A stretch of 43,099 nt of DNA. Origin: Cupriavidus sp. BIS7 (GTDB taxonomy: Bacteria > Pseudomonadota > Gammaproteobacteria > Burkholderiales > Burkholderiaceae). Below the pieces are notes generated by a model. That model was not told the DNA's origin. It saw only the letters and a list, made by a program, of their open reading frames with translations, and made no database searches. A program made the position numbers and the translations under genes. Location of the stretch: assembly GCF_000292345.1 (NCBI RefSeq), contig NZ_ALOU01000014.1, forward strand, positions 1-43,099, in the 5' to 3' direction. Of this stretch, positions 32,912 to 43,099 are shown piece by piece; within the stretch, counting starts at the first letter, position 1; each line of letters begins with the position of its first letter.

Positions 32912-33463
32912 TCATAGCCAGCCGAGTCGAGTAGCTCGAACAACGGCACACGTCTTGTTCGGAGCATCCAGTTTGACGACTGCATTGCGGATATGAAAAT
33001 TCACCGTGTGCTCGGACACGGAAAGCAGGCGCGAAATCTCCGCTGATGTTTTACCTTCGGCCGCACGCCGCAGTACCTCGCGTTCGCGTTCTGTCAGTGG
33101 TGAAAGGCGTTCCTGCGGATGACGCACAGTGATCTCGCGCGCGAGCGCCAGAAGTGCGACGCAGGCAAACCAGGACTCTCTGATCTCGCGTTGATCCAGT
33201 CTCCCGTTCCTCCGAAACAACCGACCGATTCTGAGAAGTGTGTTCTCGCGTCGGCCGCTTTCTGAATTCGGGTGCGGCGTCGCGCTGCTGCTAAGGCCAA
33301 AGGCCTGGGCAATGTGCAGAAGCGCATTGCTTCGTGCCGACAACGATTCGGCGCAGATCTCAAAGCCGAGCAGCCTGGCGGCGGACGTAATCTTGTCCAG
33401 AACCTCTTGCTCTGATGCGGCTCGTACGCTAATGCAATTGAGATGGTCTTGCCAGCTGTTCAT
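32912..33463 (-). CDS. LuxR-type regulator with shortened sensor region
   Basis: 183 residues from ATG 33463, chosen for its GAGG ribosome site (GCGAGGACAGCA); an upstream in-frame start adds 10 residues. The C-terminal HTH is complete: LTEREREVLRRAAEGKTSAE, then SEHTVNFHIRNAVVKL and NKTCAVVRATRLGWL, close to SolR-like regulators. The N-terminus (AASEQEVLDKITSAARLLGF) resembles the first helix/strand of an acyl-homoserine-lactone domain, but the ligand-binding W-x3-Y-x-x-D-P core is absent and the protein is about 55 residues short. No luxI gene is in the window. It probably activates the adjacent operon. Confidence 0.85.
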   Translation of the reverse strand: MNSWQDHLNCISVRAASEQEVLDKITSAARLLGFEICAESLSARSNALLHIAQAFGLSSSATPHPNSESGRRENTLLRIGRLFRRNGRLDQREIRESWFACVALLALAREITVRHPQERLSPLTEREREVLRRAAEGKTSAEISRLLSVSEHTVNFHIRNAVVKLDAPNKTCAVVRATRLGWL

Positions 33464-33529
33464 TGCTGTCCTCGCGCGACGAAGAAACTTCAAATTGGAG
33501 TCTCGAGGTCATTCTGTGCGCAATCATCA

Positions 33530-33557
33530 ATTATTGAAATATGACGCGGTCAGGCAA
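33530..33557 (-). promoter_or_regulatory. Candidate promoter of the LuxR-type gene
   Basis: Minus-strand -35 TTGCCT (33557-33552) and -10 AATAAT (33535-33530) with a 16-bp spacer, about 67 bp before the regulator start. The surrounding 33464-33776 gap separates the regulator from the divergent cytochrome gene. Apart from this promoter and a small TCAATTATTGA palindrome, only the cytochrome ribosome site (GGGAGGTATCAGACG) is recognised in it. Confidence 0.4.
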
Positions 33558-33776
33558 TTTCTGAGTTCTTTGATGACACGCGGCAGCTTCGCCATCTTTC
33601 GGTGAAGGCACACGCATCAGCTACGCGCCTGAGTCGGCCTACCGGTTCGGCGTACAGATCGATTCAACGCAACCGTGCCCATCACAATTCCAATGGCATC
33701 CCCCCTCTCGCAGAAGCTTCCGATGGCACATTGGATGCATCGCTGTTTGGATGACTGACCAGGGAGGTATCAGACG

Positions 33777-35336
33777 ATGCTCGCGAGGACCATAGTTGCG
33801 GCATTCTTGACCAGCGCCTCGGGCGCGCTGCTAGCGATGACCGCTGAAGACCTGAAGCGTGCGGATGCGCTGTACCAGGCCAACTGCGCGGTATGCCATT
33901 CGGCCAGCCGGGGTGGCTACGTTGGGCCCGCCTTGCACAAGGACAGGCTCGTCCAGAGCGAGGCCGCGTTGCGTGGCACGATCATGACCGGCATCCCCGA
34001 CACCCTGATGCCGCCGTTCCATTCCCGTCTGGCGGACGCGGACATTCGCCTGCTGGCGCAGTACATCCACACGCAACCCGTAGGCCGGCCGGAATGGTCG
34101 ATGCAACAGATTCGCGACAGTCTTGAAGTTCTGGTCGACGAAACCACGCTTCCATCGAAACCGAGCTATGCGATCGAATCCGTCTACGACTTGATGGTGG
34201 TCATGGCACGCGGACGCTATGGGCGCGGTACCGGCGCGGATAACGCGAAGACGGTATTCCTCGATGGCAGGACGAACAGGATAGTTGGCGAGATTGCTAC
34301 GCCTGTCGCGCCTCACATCATGGAGTTCAGCCCGGTTGACCAACGGTGGGCGTGGCTCAAGAGCGATGACGGCCATGTCTACAAGATCGACCTGTACTCG
34401 CTCAAGGTTGTGCGCAAGATTCGCACCGGCTTGACCGGACCGGGCATCGCCGTATCGAACGACGGCAAGTGGCTGGCAGCAAGCTCGTTTGTGCCGAACC
34501 TCGTCGTGATCCTGAAGGCAGACACGCTGGAGCCCGTGAAGTATCTGCGCCTGGAGGGCAGGGACCCTGATGGCAAGTTCATTCAGTCGGCCGGTGGGCC
34601 AGTGATCGGCAGCCGGATCAACAACAAGTTTGCGCTGACGCTGCGACAGGCCGGGCAGATCTGGATCGTCGACCCGGATCGGGAGGGCATGCCTGTCACC
34701 AGGCTGGAGGCGGTCGGCCGCATGCTGCACGACACCTTCCTGACGCCCGATGGACGGTATTCGATGGTTGCATCCTATGGCGACAACAAGATCGTCGCCA
34801 TCGATCTCAAGGAAGACAAGGTGGCCCGCGATATTCCCGCGGGCTGCCAGCCCCACGTTGGCTCCGGCGCGGTGACGCCGGTTGGCGGCCGGATGCTCGC
34901 GTTCGGTACCAACATCGGCCAATGCGAGAAGGGTGACGTGGTAACGGTCTGGGATACCAGCGATTTCTCGGTGGTGAAGAACATCCCGGTGGCCGGCCCC
35001 ACGGAGTCGCCGGCGGCCCACCCCGATGCGCCGTATGTTGCGGTCGATATCGTCAGCAAGGACAAGAAGGCTTCGCTGATCCAGCTTATCGACAAGCAGT
35101 CGCTCGAGGTTGTACGCACGCTCGATGCCGGAGGCCATGCGTTCTTTCCGGAGTACTCGCGTGATGGGAAGTATCTCTACGTGAGCGCGGGCTACTACGG
35201 TGACCGGGTTCGTATCTACGACAGCAAGACGCTGGAACTGGTGGCCGAGCACAAGATGGAAAGCCCGGCGGGCATCTTCTCGCGCGCCCGGACGCAATGG
35301 ATTTCCGTGGGTTTGCCGCCCACACGCAAGCACTGA
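33777..35336 (+). CDS. Cytochrome c / heme d1-type beta-propeller protein (NirN/NirS-like)
   Basis: 519 residues. Signal peptide about 1-21. An N-terminal cytochrome c domain has CAVCH at 37-41 and a likely axial Met78 in LMPPF. A linker RPEWSMQQIRDSLEVLV closely resembles the NirS/NirN linker. The C-terminal eight-bladed propeller keeps His at the three positions that matter in cytochrome cd1: His180 (VAPHIMEF), His318 (MLHDTFL) and His360 (QPHVGSG). It is thus a candidate d1-heme protein, either nitrite reductase-like or NirN-like. None of the heme d1 biosynthesis genes (nirE, nirJ, nirF, nirDLGH) lies in the window. Confidence 0.85.
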   Translation: MLARTIVAAFLTSASGALLAMTAEDLKRADALYQANCAVCHSASRGGYVGPALHKDRLVQSEAALRGTIMTGIPDTLMPPFHSRLADADIRLLAQYIHTQPVGRPEWSMQQIRDSLEVLVDETTLPSKPSYAIESVYDLMVVMARGRYGRGTGADNAKTVFLDGRTNRIVGEIATPVAPHIMEFSPVDQRWAWLKSDDGHVYKIDLYSLKVVRKIRTGLTGPGIAVSNDGKWLAASSFVPNLVVILKADTLEPVKYLRLEGRDPDGKFIQSAGGPVIGSRINNKFALTLRQAGQIWIVDPDREGMPVTRLEAVGRMLHDTFLTPDGRYSMVASYGDNKIVAIDLKEDKVARDIPAGCQPHVGSGAVTPVGGRMLAFGTNIGQCEKGDVVTVWDTSDFSVVKNIPVAGPTESPAAHPDAPYVAVDIVSKDKKASLIQLIDKQSLEVVRTLDAGGHAFFPEYSRDGKYLYVSAGYYGDRVRIYDSKTLELVAEHKMESPAGIFSRARTQWISVGLPPTRKH

Positions 35337-35351
35337 TGGGGAGCGACTGCC

Positions 35352-35681
35352 ATGATCGATTTCCGCTTGAACCGCAGCGCCGCCACGCTTGCATTGCTGA
35401 TGCTTTCGGGAGGGCTTTGCGCCGAGACCACGAAGCTCGATGAGAAGGTGTCCGCGATCCTGCCGCTGTGTGCCTCGTGCCATGGCATTGACGGCATCAG
35501 CAGCGTCGGGCTGTATCCGAACCTGGCCGGGCAGCAGCCCGAGTACCTGGCCAAGCAGCTGCACGACTTCAAGACTGGCCGCCGCCAGGACCCGGTGATG
35601 CGGCCGATGGCAGAGCCGCTCGACGATGCCACCATCGGTGCGCTGTCTCGGTACTTCGGCACGAAGACACCTTTGCGCTGA
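35352..35681 (+). CDS. Small periplasmic class I cytochrome c
   Basis: 109 residues. Signal peptide about residues 1-24 (ALLMLSGGLCA). One heme-binding motif CASCH at 40-44, then the YPNLAGQQPEYLAKQLHDF stretch of c553/c4-type cytochromes, and a probable axial Met83 or Met86. It starts 15 bp after the d1-type gene with a strong GGGGAGCGACTGCC site, so both are co-transcribed. Probably its electron donor or acceptor. It stops 4 bp before the convergent MocR-type gene. Confidence 0.88.
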   Translation: MIDFRLNRSAATLALLMLSGGLCAETTKLDEKVSAILPLCASCHGIDGISSVGLYPNLAGQQPEYLAKQLHDFKTGRRQDPVMRPMAEPLDDATIGALSRYFGTKTPLR

Positions 35682-35685
35682 ACCA

Positions 35686-37203
35686 TCAGGCTGAGGTGGC
35701 CTCCGGTGAGAGGCTCCCGACCCGGGCAGCCAGCGCAGATTTGAGCAGGCCCATGGCCTCGCTGATCTGGCTGGCTGTCAGCGAGGCATAGCCCAGCAGC
35801 ACGACACGATCAGTTTTCGCCGAAGCCTGCCCGCATCCGGCGTCCGCCAGCGGGTAGATTCGGATGCCGCTGGCCAGCGCGTATCGTGCAATGTCGGTGG
35901 CGCGCGGGCCTTCGGCCGGCAGGTGCAGGGCGACATGCATGCCCGTGGCAATCCCGCTGATCCGGCAATCATCGCCCCAGATGGCGCGCAAGCCTGTCAG
36001 CAGCGTGTCGCGCTGCACACGGTATCGCTGGCGCAATTTGTACAGGTGCCGGCTGTAGTCGCCGTACTCGATCAATCGGGCCAGCACTGCCTGCTCGAGC
36101 CACGGGCATCCGTGGTTCAGCAGCGCCTTCCGATGCGCGACCGCCTCTGCCAGCCCCGGCGGGCACACCATGAAGCCGAGCCGAAGACCCGGGCCCAGCA
36201 CCTTGGAGAAGGTGCCCAGGTAGACCACACGCTCGGGATCGAGCGTCATCAGTGGAGGCAGGGGCGCGCCGTCGTAGGAGAAGTCCCCATCGTAATCGTC
36301 TTCAATCACGCAGGCCCCGACGCGCGCAGCCCAGGCCAGCAATGCGCGTCGACGGCTGATCGACATCGTGTAGCCAAGCGGATACTGGTGCGATGGCGTT
36401 GTGTAGACCAACTGCACGGGCGCCTCGGGAAGCGCGTCGGTGTTTAGCCCCTGAGTGTCCACCGGCACGGCTGTCTGCGTGGCGCTTGCCAGTGATGGCA
36501 GATTGCAGAAGCCGGCATAGACGGGGGATTCCATGACGACGTGGCCGCCGGGGCGGACGAGGTGCGCGGCAAGCAGGTGCAGCGCCTCCTGCACACCGGC
36601 AACGATGACGATCTGTGCGGGGTCGACGGCCAGTGCGCGCGTGGCAGCGAGATAGTCCGCGATCTGTACGCGCAGCCCCCAGAGTCCTTCGGCTGGGGTG
36701 TACTCGGTGAGCGCGTGGCCCATGTGGCGCAACAGAGGGTTCGCCAGGCTGGCCCAGCGTCGCGCCGGGAAGGCGTCCGGGGCGGGGCGCCCGATCTTGA
36801 AGTCGAAGCGCACCGGAGAGGCGGGCGGAACCGCATGGATGCCCGGAGTACGCAGCGCCACGCCGGTATCACCGAACTTTCGCGTTGGCGCGGCGGCCAT
36901 CAAAGCTGTCTGTCCAGCCGCGGGCAGCGAGGGTAGGCGCGGCGTATCGGTGGCGACGAAGAACCCCCGGCCCGGCTCGCCGCGCAGAAGGCCGGCGTCG
37001 GTCAGTCCTTCATAAGCGCCGACCACCGTGTTGCGTGAGACACGCAGCATTCCCATCAGGCAGGCAATCGAGGGTAGGCGGTTACCGGGCTGCAGCCGGC
37101 CCGACACGATCAGCCACTCGATCTGGCGCATGATCTGCCGCTTGTAGGGTTCGGCACCGTCGCGCGTAATTGCAATCGGCAAGCTGAAGGCGTGGTGCTG
37201 CAT
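35686..37203 (-). CDS. MocR/PdxR-family regulator (GntR HTH fused to aminotransferase fold)
   Basis: 505 residues. An N-terminal GntR winged helix (about residues 15-85: LIVSGRLQPGNRLPSI, SRNTVVGAYEGLTDAGLL) is joined to a type I aminotransferase-like domain (about 130-495) that keeps the PLP Lys334 in GTFSKVLG and Asp302/303 in IEDDYDGDF. Such proteins sense PLP or amino compounds and control nearby genes; they are not usually active transaminases. It converges on the cytochrome genes and is divergent from recQ with a 227-bp gap, where no clear operator was recognised. The target is unknown. Confidence 0.92.
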   Translation of the reverse strand: MQHHAFSLPIAITRDGAEPYKRQIMRQIEWLIVSGRLQPGNRLPSIACLMGMLRVSRNTVVGAYEGLTDAGLLRGEPGRGFFVATDTPRLPSLPAAGQTALMAAAPTRKFGDTGVALRTPGIHAVPPASPVRFDFKIGRPAPDAFPARRWASLANPLLRHMGHALTEYTPAEGLWGLRVQIADYLAATRALAVDPAQIVIVAGVQEALHLLAAHLVRPGGHVVMESPVYAGFCNLPSLASATQTAVPVDTQGLNTDALPEAPVQLVYTTPSHQYPLGYTMSISRRRALLAWAARVGACVIEDDYDGDFSYDGAPLPPLMTLDPERVVYLGTFSKVLGPGLRLGFMVCPPGLAEAVAHRKALLNHGCPWLEQAVLARLIEYGDYSRHLYKLRQRYRVQRDTLLTGLRAIWGDDCRISGIATGMHVALHLPAEGPRATDIARYALASGIRIYPLADAGCGQASAKTDRVVLLGYASLTASQISEAMGLLKSALAARVGSLSPEATSA

Positions 37204-37430
37204 TACTGTGAGGACTCGCTGACCAATGCCCGCGTCGAATGCGCGGCTCGGGTCATCCTATGGCCGATGCGCAGCCCGCATCTTGTGCTGGGGCAATTGG
37301 CATCCGATTGCGCAAAGACCTTGTTGCCGCGTGTTGACATGCATGCCACGCAGCGATGGTTCGATGCGGGCCAGCCCGGACCTTAGTGGTATGGTTACGC
37401 CTTTCCCGGCTTTCCGATTCCCGCTGTCCC

Positions 37431-39278
37431 ATGTCGCGCGCCCTGGCGATCCTCAAAGAAGTCTTCGGCTACCACGCTTTCCGTGGCCGGCAGGGGGAGA
37501 TCATCGATCACGTTGCAGACGGCGGTGACTGTCTGGTGCTGATGCCCACCGGCGGTGGCAAATCGCTCTGCTATCAGATTCCGGCGTTGCTGCGTCAGCA
37601 GGCAGGGCAGGGTGTGGGGATCGTCGTATCGCCGTTGATCGCGCTGATGCAGGATCAGGTTGCGGCATTGACAGAGGCGGGTGTGCGCGCCGCGGTGCTC
37701 AATTCGACCTTGAGCAGCAGCGAGGCCTCGGCAGTCGAGCGCGACTTGCTGGCCGGGCGCCTCGAAATCCTCTATGTGGCGCCAGAGCGGCTGATGACGC
37801 CGCGCTTCCTCGACCTGCTCGAGCGCACACGCGTGGGCCTTTTCGCGATCGATGAGGCGCACTGCGTGTCGCAATGGGGCCACGATTTCCGGCCCGAGTA
37901 CATCCAGCTATCGGTCCTGCACGAGCGCTTTCCCAGCGTGCCGCGCATCGCATTGACGGCCACGGCCGACGCGCTGACGCGCCAGGAGATCGTCGAGCGC
38001 CTGGCGCTGGACGACGCGCGCGTGTTTATTTCCAGCTTCGACCGCCCCAATATTCGCTATCGCATCGTCGAAAAAGACAACGCGCGCCAGCAGCTGCTTG
38101 CCTTCATCAAGGCCGAGCACATGAACGGCAATGGCGGGCACGACAGCGGCATCGTCTATTGCCTGTCGCGAAAGAAGGTCGAAGACACCGCGGCGTGGCT
38201 GTCCAGCCACGGCATCAACGCGCTGGCCTACCACGCCGGGATGGACGCCCAGGTGCGGCAGGTTCACCAGGCGCGCTTCCGCGAGGAGGAGGGCATCGTC
38301 ATGGTGGCCACCATCGCGTTCGGCATGGGTATCGACAAGCCTGACGTGCGATTTGTCGCGCATCTGGACCTGCCCAAGAGCATGGAGGGGTACTACCAGG
38401 AAACGGGCCGCGCCGGGCGCGACGGCCTGCCAGCCAACGCGTGGATGGCCTACGGCCTGGGCGATGTGGTGCAGCAGAAGCGCATGATCGACGAATCCGA
38501 GGCGGACGATGCGCACAAACGTGTGTCGTCATCCAAGCTCGATGCCTTGCTGGGTTTGTGCGAAACGGCCGGGTGCCGGCGCGTGCGGATTCTGGCCTAC
38601 TTCGAAGAATCGGCCGAGTCCTGCGGAAACTGCGACACCTGCCTGGAGCCGCCCGCTACCTGGGACGGCACGCGCGAGGCCCAGATGGCGCTGTCCTGCG
38701 TTTACCGGACCGCCCAGGCCAGCCGGGTGCATTTCGGCGCCACGCATCTGGTCGACGTGCTGCGCGGCAATGCCAACGAGAAGATCCGGCAGTGGGGGCA
38801 CGACAAGGTGTCGACGTTCGGCATCGGCAAGGATCGCTCGGTGGCCGAATGGCATGCGATCTTCCGCCAGCTTATCGCCCAGGGGCTGCTGGTCATCGAC
38901 CACGGCGGACACGGTGCGCTGCTGCTGGGCGAATCCGCGCGTGCTGTGCTCAAGGGTGAGCATTCGATCATATTGCGCCGGCAGGTCAGCAAACCGGGGA
39001 AGTCCGGCGAGCGCGGAACGCGAGGCGCGCGCACCGACCATACCGCCACGATGGATGCCGATACGTTGGCCAACTGGGAAGCCCTGCGCAGTTGGCGGAC
39101 CGCCGCCGCCCGCGAGCACGGCGTGCCGGCCTACGTGATCTTCCACGACGCCACGCTGGCCGAACTGGCGCGCAGCGCCCCCGAATCCCTCGACGAACTG
39201 GCTGAAGTGCCCGGGATTGGTGCATCAAAGCTCGAACGCTACGGCGAGGAAATCCTCGAAATCCTGCAGGCGGTCTGA
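37431..39278 (+). CDS. recQ: ATP-dependent DNA helicase RecQ
   Basis: 615 residues from ATG 37431 ([20 protein letters not shown]); an in-frame ATG 75 bp upstream adds unrelated residues. A 3'-5' helicase of the RecF recombination pathway. Walker A PTGGGKS at 39-45, DEAH at 141-144 followed by [13 protein letters not shown], motif [14 protein letters not shown], zinc-binding Cys cluster ([10 protein letters not shown] then CGNCDTC), winged-helix and a C-terminal HRDC domain ([15 protein letters not shown] to the end). recQ before rpsL fits the conserved Burkholderiaceae order, so it marks the far edge of the accessory segment. Confidence 0.97.
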   Translation: MSRALAILKEVFGYHAFRGRQGEIIDHVADGGDCLVLMPTGGGKSLCYQIPALLRQQAGQGVGIVVSPLIALMQDQVAALTEAGVRAAVLNSTLSSSEASAVERDLLAGRLEILYVAPERLMTPRFLDLLERTRVGLFAIDEAHCVSQWGHDFRPEYIQLSVLHERFPSVPRIALTATADALTRQEIVERLALDDARVFISSFDRPNIRYRIVEKDNARQQLLAFIKAEHMNGNGGHDSGIVYCLSRKKVEDTAAWLSSHGINALAYHAGMDAQVRQVHQARFREEEGIVMVATIAFGMGIDKPDVRFVAHLDLPKSMEGYYQETGRAGRDGLPANAWMAYGLGDVVQQKRMIDESEADDAHKRVSSSKLDALLGLCETAGCRRVRILAYFEESAESCGNCDTCLEPPATWDGTREAQMALSCVYRTAQASRVHFGATHLVDVLRGNANEKIRQWGHDKVSTFGIGKDRSVAEWHAIFRQLIAQGLLVIDHGGHGALLLGESARAVLKGEHSIILRRQVSKPGKSGERGTRGARTDHTATMDADTLANWEALRSWRTAAAREHGVPAYVIFHDATLAELARSAPESLDELAEVPGIGASKLERYGEEILEILQAV

Positions 39279-39290
39279 GCTGGGCCCGGA

Positions 39291-39317
39291 CATAGCGGCC
39301 GGTACGCGGCCGCTATG
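39291..39317 (+). terminator. Hairpin after recQ
   Basis: Perfect 11-bp stem CATAGCGGCCG / CGGCCGCTATG with a GTACG loop, 12 nt after the recQ stop. It lacks a T tract, so it is a 3'-end structure or weak terminator. It separates recQ from the str-operon promoter. Confidence 0.5.
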
Positions 39318-39336
39318 TATACGGCGGGTATACCGC

Positions 39337-39365
39337 TTGACCGTTGTCAAGCCGCCTGCTAGAGT
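39337..39365 (+). promoter_or_regulatory. Sigma-70 promoter of the rpsL-rpsG-fusA-tuf operon
   Basis: -35 TTGACC (5 of 6), 17-bp spacer, -10 TAGAGT (4 of 6). Transcription would start near 39372 and give a leader of about 230 nt before rpsL. Between 39381 and 39546 no other element is recognised. Confidence 0.7.
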
Positions 39366-39544
39366 GCCAGATTCGAGTTTTTGGCTTTGGATTTCGCTCG
39401 CCCGTCGGATTTGTGACCTCAGGTTCGCAGCCGGGCAGGGCGACAGCGGGATCCGGGCGAGCTCGCGCTCTTTGGCAAGTCTGTCACTTCACAGCCCTTC
39501 CTCCTGAGCGTTCGCTCTCCTTTCCCGTCCGAAACCCGTAGTTG

Positions 39545-39579
39545 CTCCTCTGGTCACCCGCTGACCGAGGGGTGTTTTT
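39545..39579 (+). terminator. Attenuator-like terminator 24 nt before rpsL
   Basis: The arm CCTCTGGTCA (39547-39556) pairs with TGACCGAGGG (39562-39571) with one mismatch and two G-T pairs across a CCCGC loop, followed by TGTTTTTG. Placed downstream of the promoter and just before the rpsL start, it looks like a leader attenuator, not an operon terminator. Confidence 0.5.
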
Positions 39580-39602
39580 GTAAAACCAAGCTGGATTGAA
39601 CA

Positions 39603-39980
39603 ATGCCAACTATCAACCAACTGGTTCGCAAGCCGCGCGTCTCTGAAATCATCAAGAGCAAGAGCCCGGCGCTTGAGAACTGCCCGCAGCGTCGCGGCGT
39701 GTGCACCCGCGTGTACACCACGACGCCGAAGAAGCCGAACTCGGCACTGCGTAAGGTCGCCAAGGTGCGCCTGACCAACGGTTTCGAAGTCATTTCGTAC
39801 ATCGGCGGTGAAGGCCACAACCTGCAGGAACACTCGGTCGTGCTGATTCGCGGCGGCCGTGTGAAGGACTTGCCGGGTGTGCGTTACCACATCGTCCGTG
39901 GCTCGCTGGATCTGCAAGGCGTGAAGGACCGCAAGCAGGCCCGTTCGAAGTACGGTGCGAAGCGTCCGAAGGCTGCCTAA
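39603..39980 (+). CDS. rpsL: 30S ribosomal protein S12
   Basis: 125 residues, full length. S12 sits at the decoding centre. The streptomycin-resistance positions are wild type: Lys43 in [13 protein letters not shown] and Lys88 in [12 protein letters not shown]. Start ATG 39603 gives [12 protein letters not shown]; the ribosome site upstream is weak (CTGGATTGAACA). First gene of the str operon here. Confidence 0.98.
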   Translation: MPTINQLVRKPRVSEIIKSKSPALENCPQRRGVCTRVYTTTPKKPNSALRKVAKVRLTNGFEVISYIGGEGHNLQEHSVVLIRGGRVKDLPGVRYHIVRGSLDLQGVKDRKQARSKYGAKRPKAA

Positions 39981-40002
39981 GCTTCTACGCAAAGCAATAT
40001 CC

Positions 40003-40032
40003 GACAGCTGTGGCGCAAGTCATGGAGCTGTC
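40003..40032 (+). promoter_or_regulatory. Inverted repeat in the rpsL-rpsG gap, candidate S7 site
   Basis: GACAGCT (40003-40009) pairs with AGCTGTC (40026-40032). In E. coli, S7 represses the str operon by binding the rpsL-rpsG intercistronic RNA; this 204-bp gap and stem fit that place, but the specific S7 recognition sequence was not identified. Confidence 0.3.
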
Positions 40033-40184
40033 ACCAGGCGGCGGTACAACGGAGCGTTTTTCGTGCGCCGTGCCGTCGAGTAAGTGGTCACCCGGCGAAT
40101 TTGCCCAATCAGTTGGCAAGCTAGTTGGTGGCCGGAGAAGCGGAAATATCTGTCCGCCTCTCAACTGAATCTAAAGGAAAGAAG

Positions 40185-40655
40185 ATGCCACGTCGTCGTG
40201 AAGTCCCCAAGCGGGATGTTTTGCCTGATCCGAAGTTCGGTAACGTTGAAGTTGCCAAGTTCATGAACGTGCTGATGCTGGACGGCAAGAAGTCGGTTGC
40301 CGAACGTATCGTGTACGGCGCATTCGACCAGATCGAAAAGAAGGCAGGCAAGGCCCCCATCGAAGTGTTCTCCGTTGCCATCAACAACGTGAAGCCGGTG
40401 GTGGAAGTGAAGAGCCGTCGCGTGGGCGGCGCCAACTATCAGGTTCCGGTCGAAGTCCGTCCGTCGCGTCGTTTGGCATTGGCGATGCGTTGGCTGCGCG
40501 AGGCCGCGAAGAAACGCAGCGAGAAGTCGATGGCGCTGCGCCTGGCAGGTGAGCTGCTGGAAGCTGCTGAAGGCCGTGGTGGCGCGATGAAGAAGCGCGA
40601 CGAAGTGCACCGCATGGCCGAAGCCAACAAGGCGTTCTCGCACTTCCGCTTCTAA
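40185..40655 (+). CDS. rpsG: 30S ribosomal protein S7
   Basis: 156 residues from ATG 40185 ([20 protein letters not shown]), which has an AAAGGAAAG site; a 20-residue upstream in-frame extension is unsupported. S7 organises the 30S head and the E-site. The family stretch [20 protein letters not shown] and the C-terminal [13 protein letters not shown] are present. fusA follows after 118 bp. Confidence 0.98.
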
Positions 40656-40773
40656 GGCGCGCGAAAAACGCTGTTGGTTGCCGGGCGGGCTGTGTTTTCA
40701 CACATCTCGCCCGTTTGTGTTAAGGGCGCAGGTCATGAGATTTCTGCGCCTCATGGACGAATAGAGGATTAAA

Positions 40774-42885
<2,112 letters not shown>

Positions 42886-42893
42886 AAGCTTTG

Positions 42894-42919
42894 CCGCCAC
42901 GCCTTATCCGGCGTGGCGG
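42894..42919 (+). other. Hairpin in the fusA-tuf gap
   Basis: Perfect 10-bp stem CCGCCACGCC / GGCGTGGCGG with a TTATCC loop, 8 nt after the fusA stop. It lacks a T tract. It probably stabilises fusA mRNA or marks a processing point so that tuf can be expressed at a higher level. Confidence 0.45.
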
Positions 42920-42962
42920 TGTAATGAATCGAATCTCACTGTATTCCATTAGGAGCTGAAAC

Positions 42963-43099
42963 ATGGCAAAGGAAAAGTTCGAGCGGACCAAGCCGCACGT
43001 GAACGTAGGTACGATTGGTCACGTTGACCACGGCAAGACGACGCTGACGGCAGCGATTGCCACGGTGCTGGCCGCGAAGTTCGGCGGCGCAGCCAAGAA
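42963..43099 (+). CDS. tuf: Elongation factor Tu, 5' part (truncated by window end)
   Basis: The first 45 codons of a second tuf gene, starting at ATG 42963 behind TTAGGAGCTGAAAC. The P-loop GHVDHGKTT (residues 19-27) is present. The remaining roughly 350 residues lie outside the window. It is the fusA-linked copy; the other copy ends at 744. Confidence 0.97.

Noticed and set aside
33464..33776. A second lux box or FNR box in the regulator/cytochrome gap
   Set aside because: Only TCAATTATTGA was found; it does not have the TTGAT-N4-ATCAA spacing, and no CT-N12-AG palindrome is present.
33777..35336. Calling the d1-type protein nirS and inferring denitrification
   Set aside because: No heme d1 biosynthesis or other nir genes are present here, and NirN or NirF-like roles fit equally well.
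33831..35564. A 577-codon frame antisense to the cytochrome c/d1-type gene
   Set aside because: The sense frame has clear heme motifs and a signal peptide; the antisense product has low-complexity shadow composition.
13545..37430. Insertion sequences, integrase, att sites or CRISPR arrays at the edges of the accessory segment
   Set aside because: No transposase-like frame, no flanking direct repeat and no regularly spaced repeats were seen by eye.
37204..37430. TTGACA at 37334 as the recQ promoter
   Set aside because: No matching -10 at proper spacing; the extended -10-like TGGTATGGT at 37387 lacks a -35, so neither was annotated.

Overview
The window comes from a high-GC beta-proteobacterium of the Burkholderiaceae, most likely Cupriavidus or Ralstonia. 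Evidence: the gene order tuf, tRNA-Trp, secE, nusG, rplKAJL, rpoBC, recQ, rpsL, rpsG, fusA, tuf; RpoB and FusA lengths of 1368 and 703 residues; and a LuxR-type regulator whose DNA-binding half resembles Ralstonia SolR. The genus is an inference from gene order and protein character, not from a database search.

Layout. Positions 1-13482 (+) hold the translation/transcription block: the 3' part of one tuf gene, tRNA-Trp(CCA), secE, nusG, rplK, rplA, rplJ, rplL, rpoB and rpoC, with structured leaders before rplK, rplJ and rpoB. A strong bidirectional terminator (13513-13544) closes it. Positions 13589-32794 (-) are an accessory operon of 17 tightly packed, often overlapping genes. It starts at a SDR ketoreductase and ends at a malonyl-CoA:ACP transacylase. 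A short LuxR-type regulator (32912-33463, -) lies just upstream, and a 16-bp lux-box-like palindrome sits between the two. Positions 33777-35681 (+) encode a fused cytochrome c/heme-d1-type propeller protein and a small cytochrome c; a MocR-type regulator (35686-37203, -) converges on them. From 37431 (+) the conserved order resumes with recQ, rpsL, rpsG, fusA and the 5' end of a second tuf, cut by the window end.

The accessory operon is the interesting part. It looks like a highly reducing type II polyketide/fatty-acid assembly line: ketoreductase, two double-hotdog dehydratases, one acyl carrier protein, three ketosynthases with complete Cys-His-His sites each followed by a ketosynthase-like partner that has lost the Cys, a KAS III, a malonyl transacylase, an alpha/beta hydrolase, a double-hotdog thioesterase and a GST-kappa/DsbA-fold isomerase-like protein. 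There is no enoyl reductase, so the predicted product keeps its double bonds (a polyenoyl chain). An RND/MMPL exporter, a LolA-like periplasmic protein, an outer-membrane beta-barrel candidate and a 4-TM protein suggest that the product is exported to or through the outer membrane. The set overlaps aryl-polyene type clusters but lacks their usual ammonia-lyase, AMP-ligase and glycosyl/acyltransferase genes, and has three KS/CLF-like pairs instead of the usual one or two. Product and starter unit are unknown.
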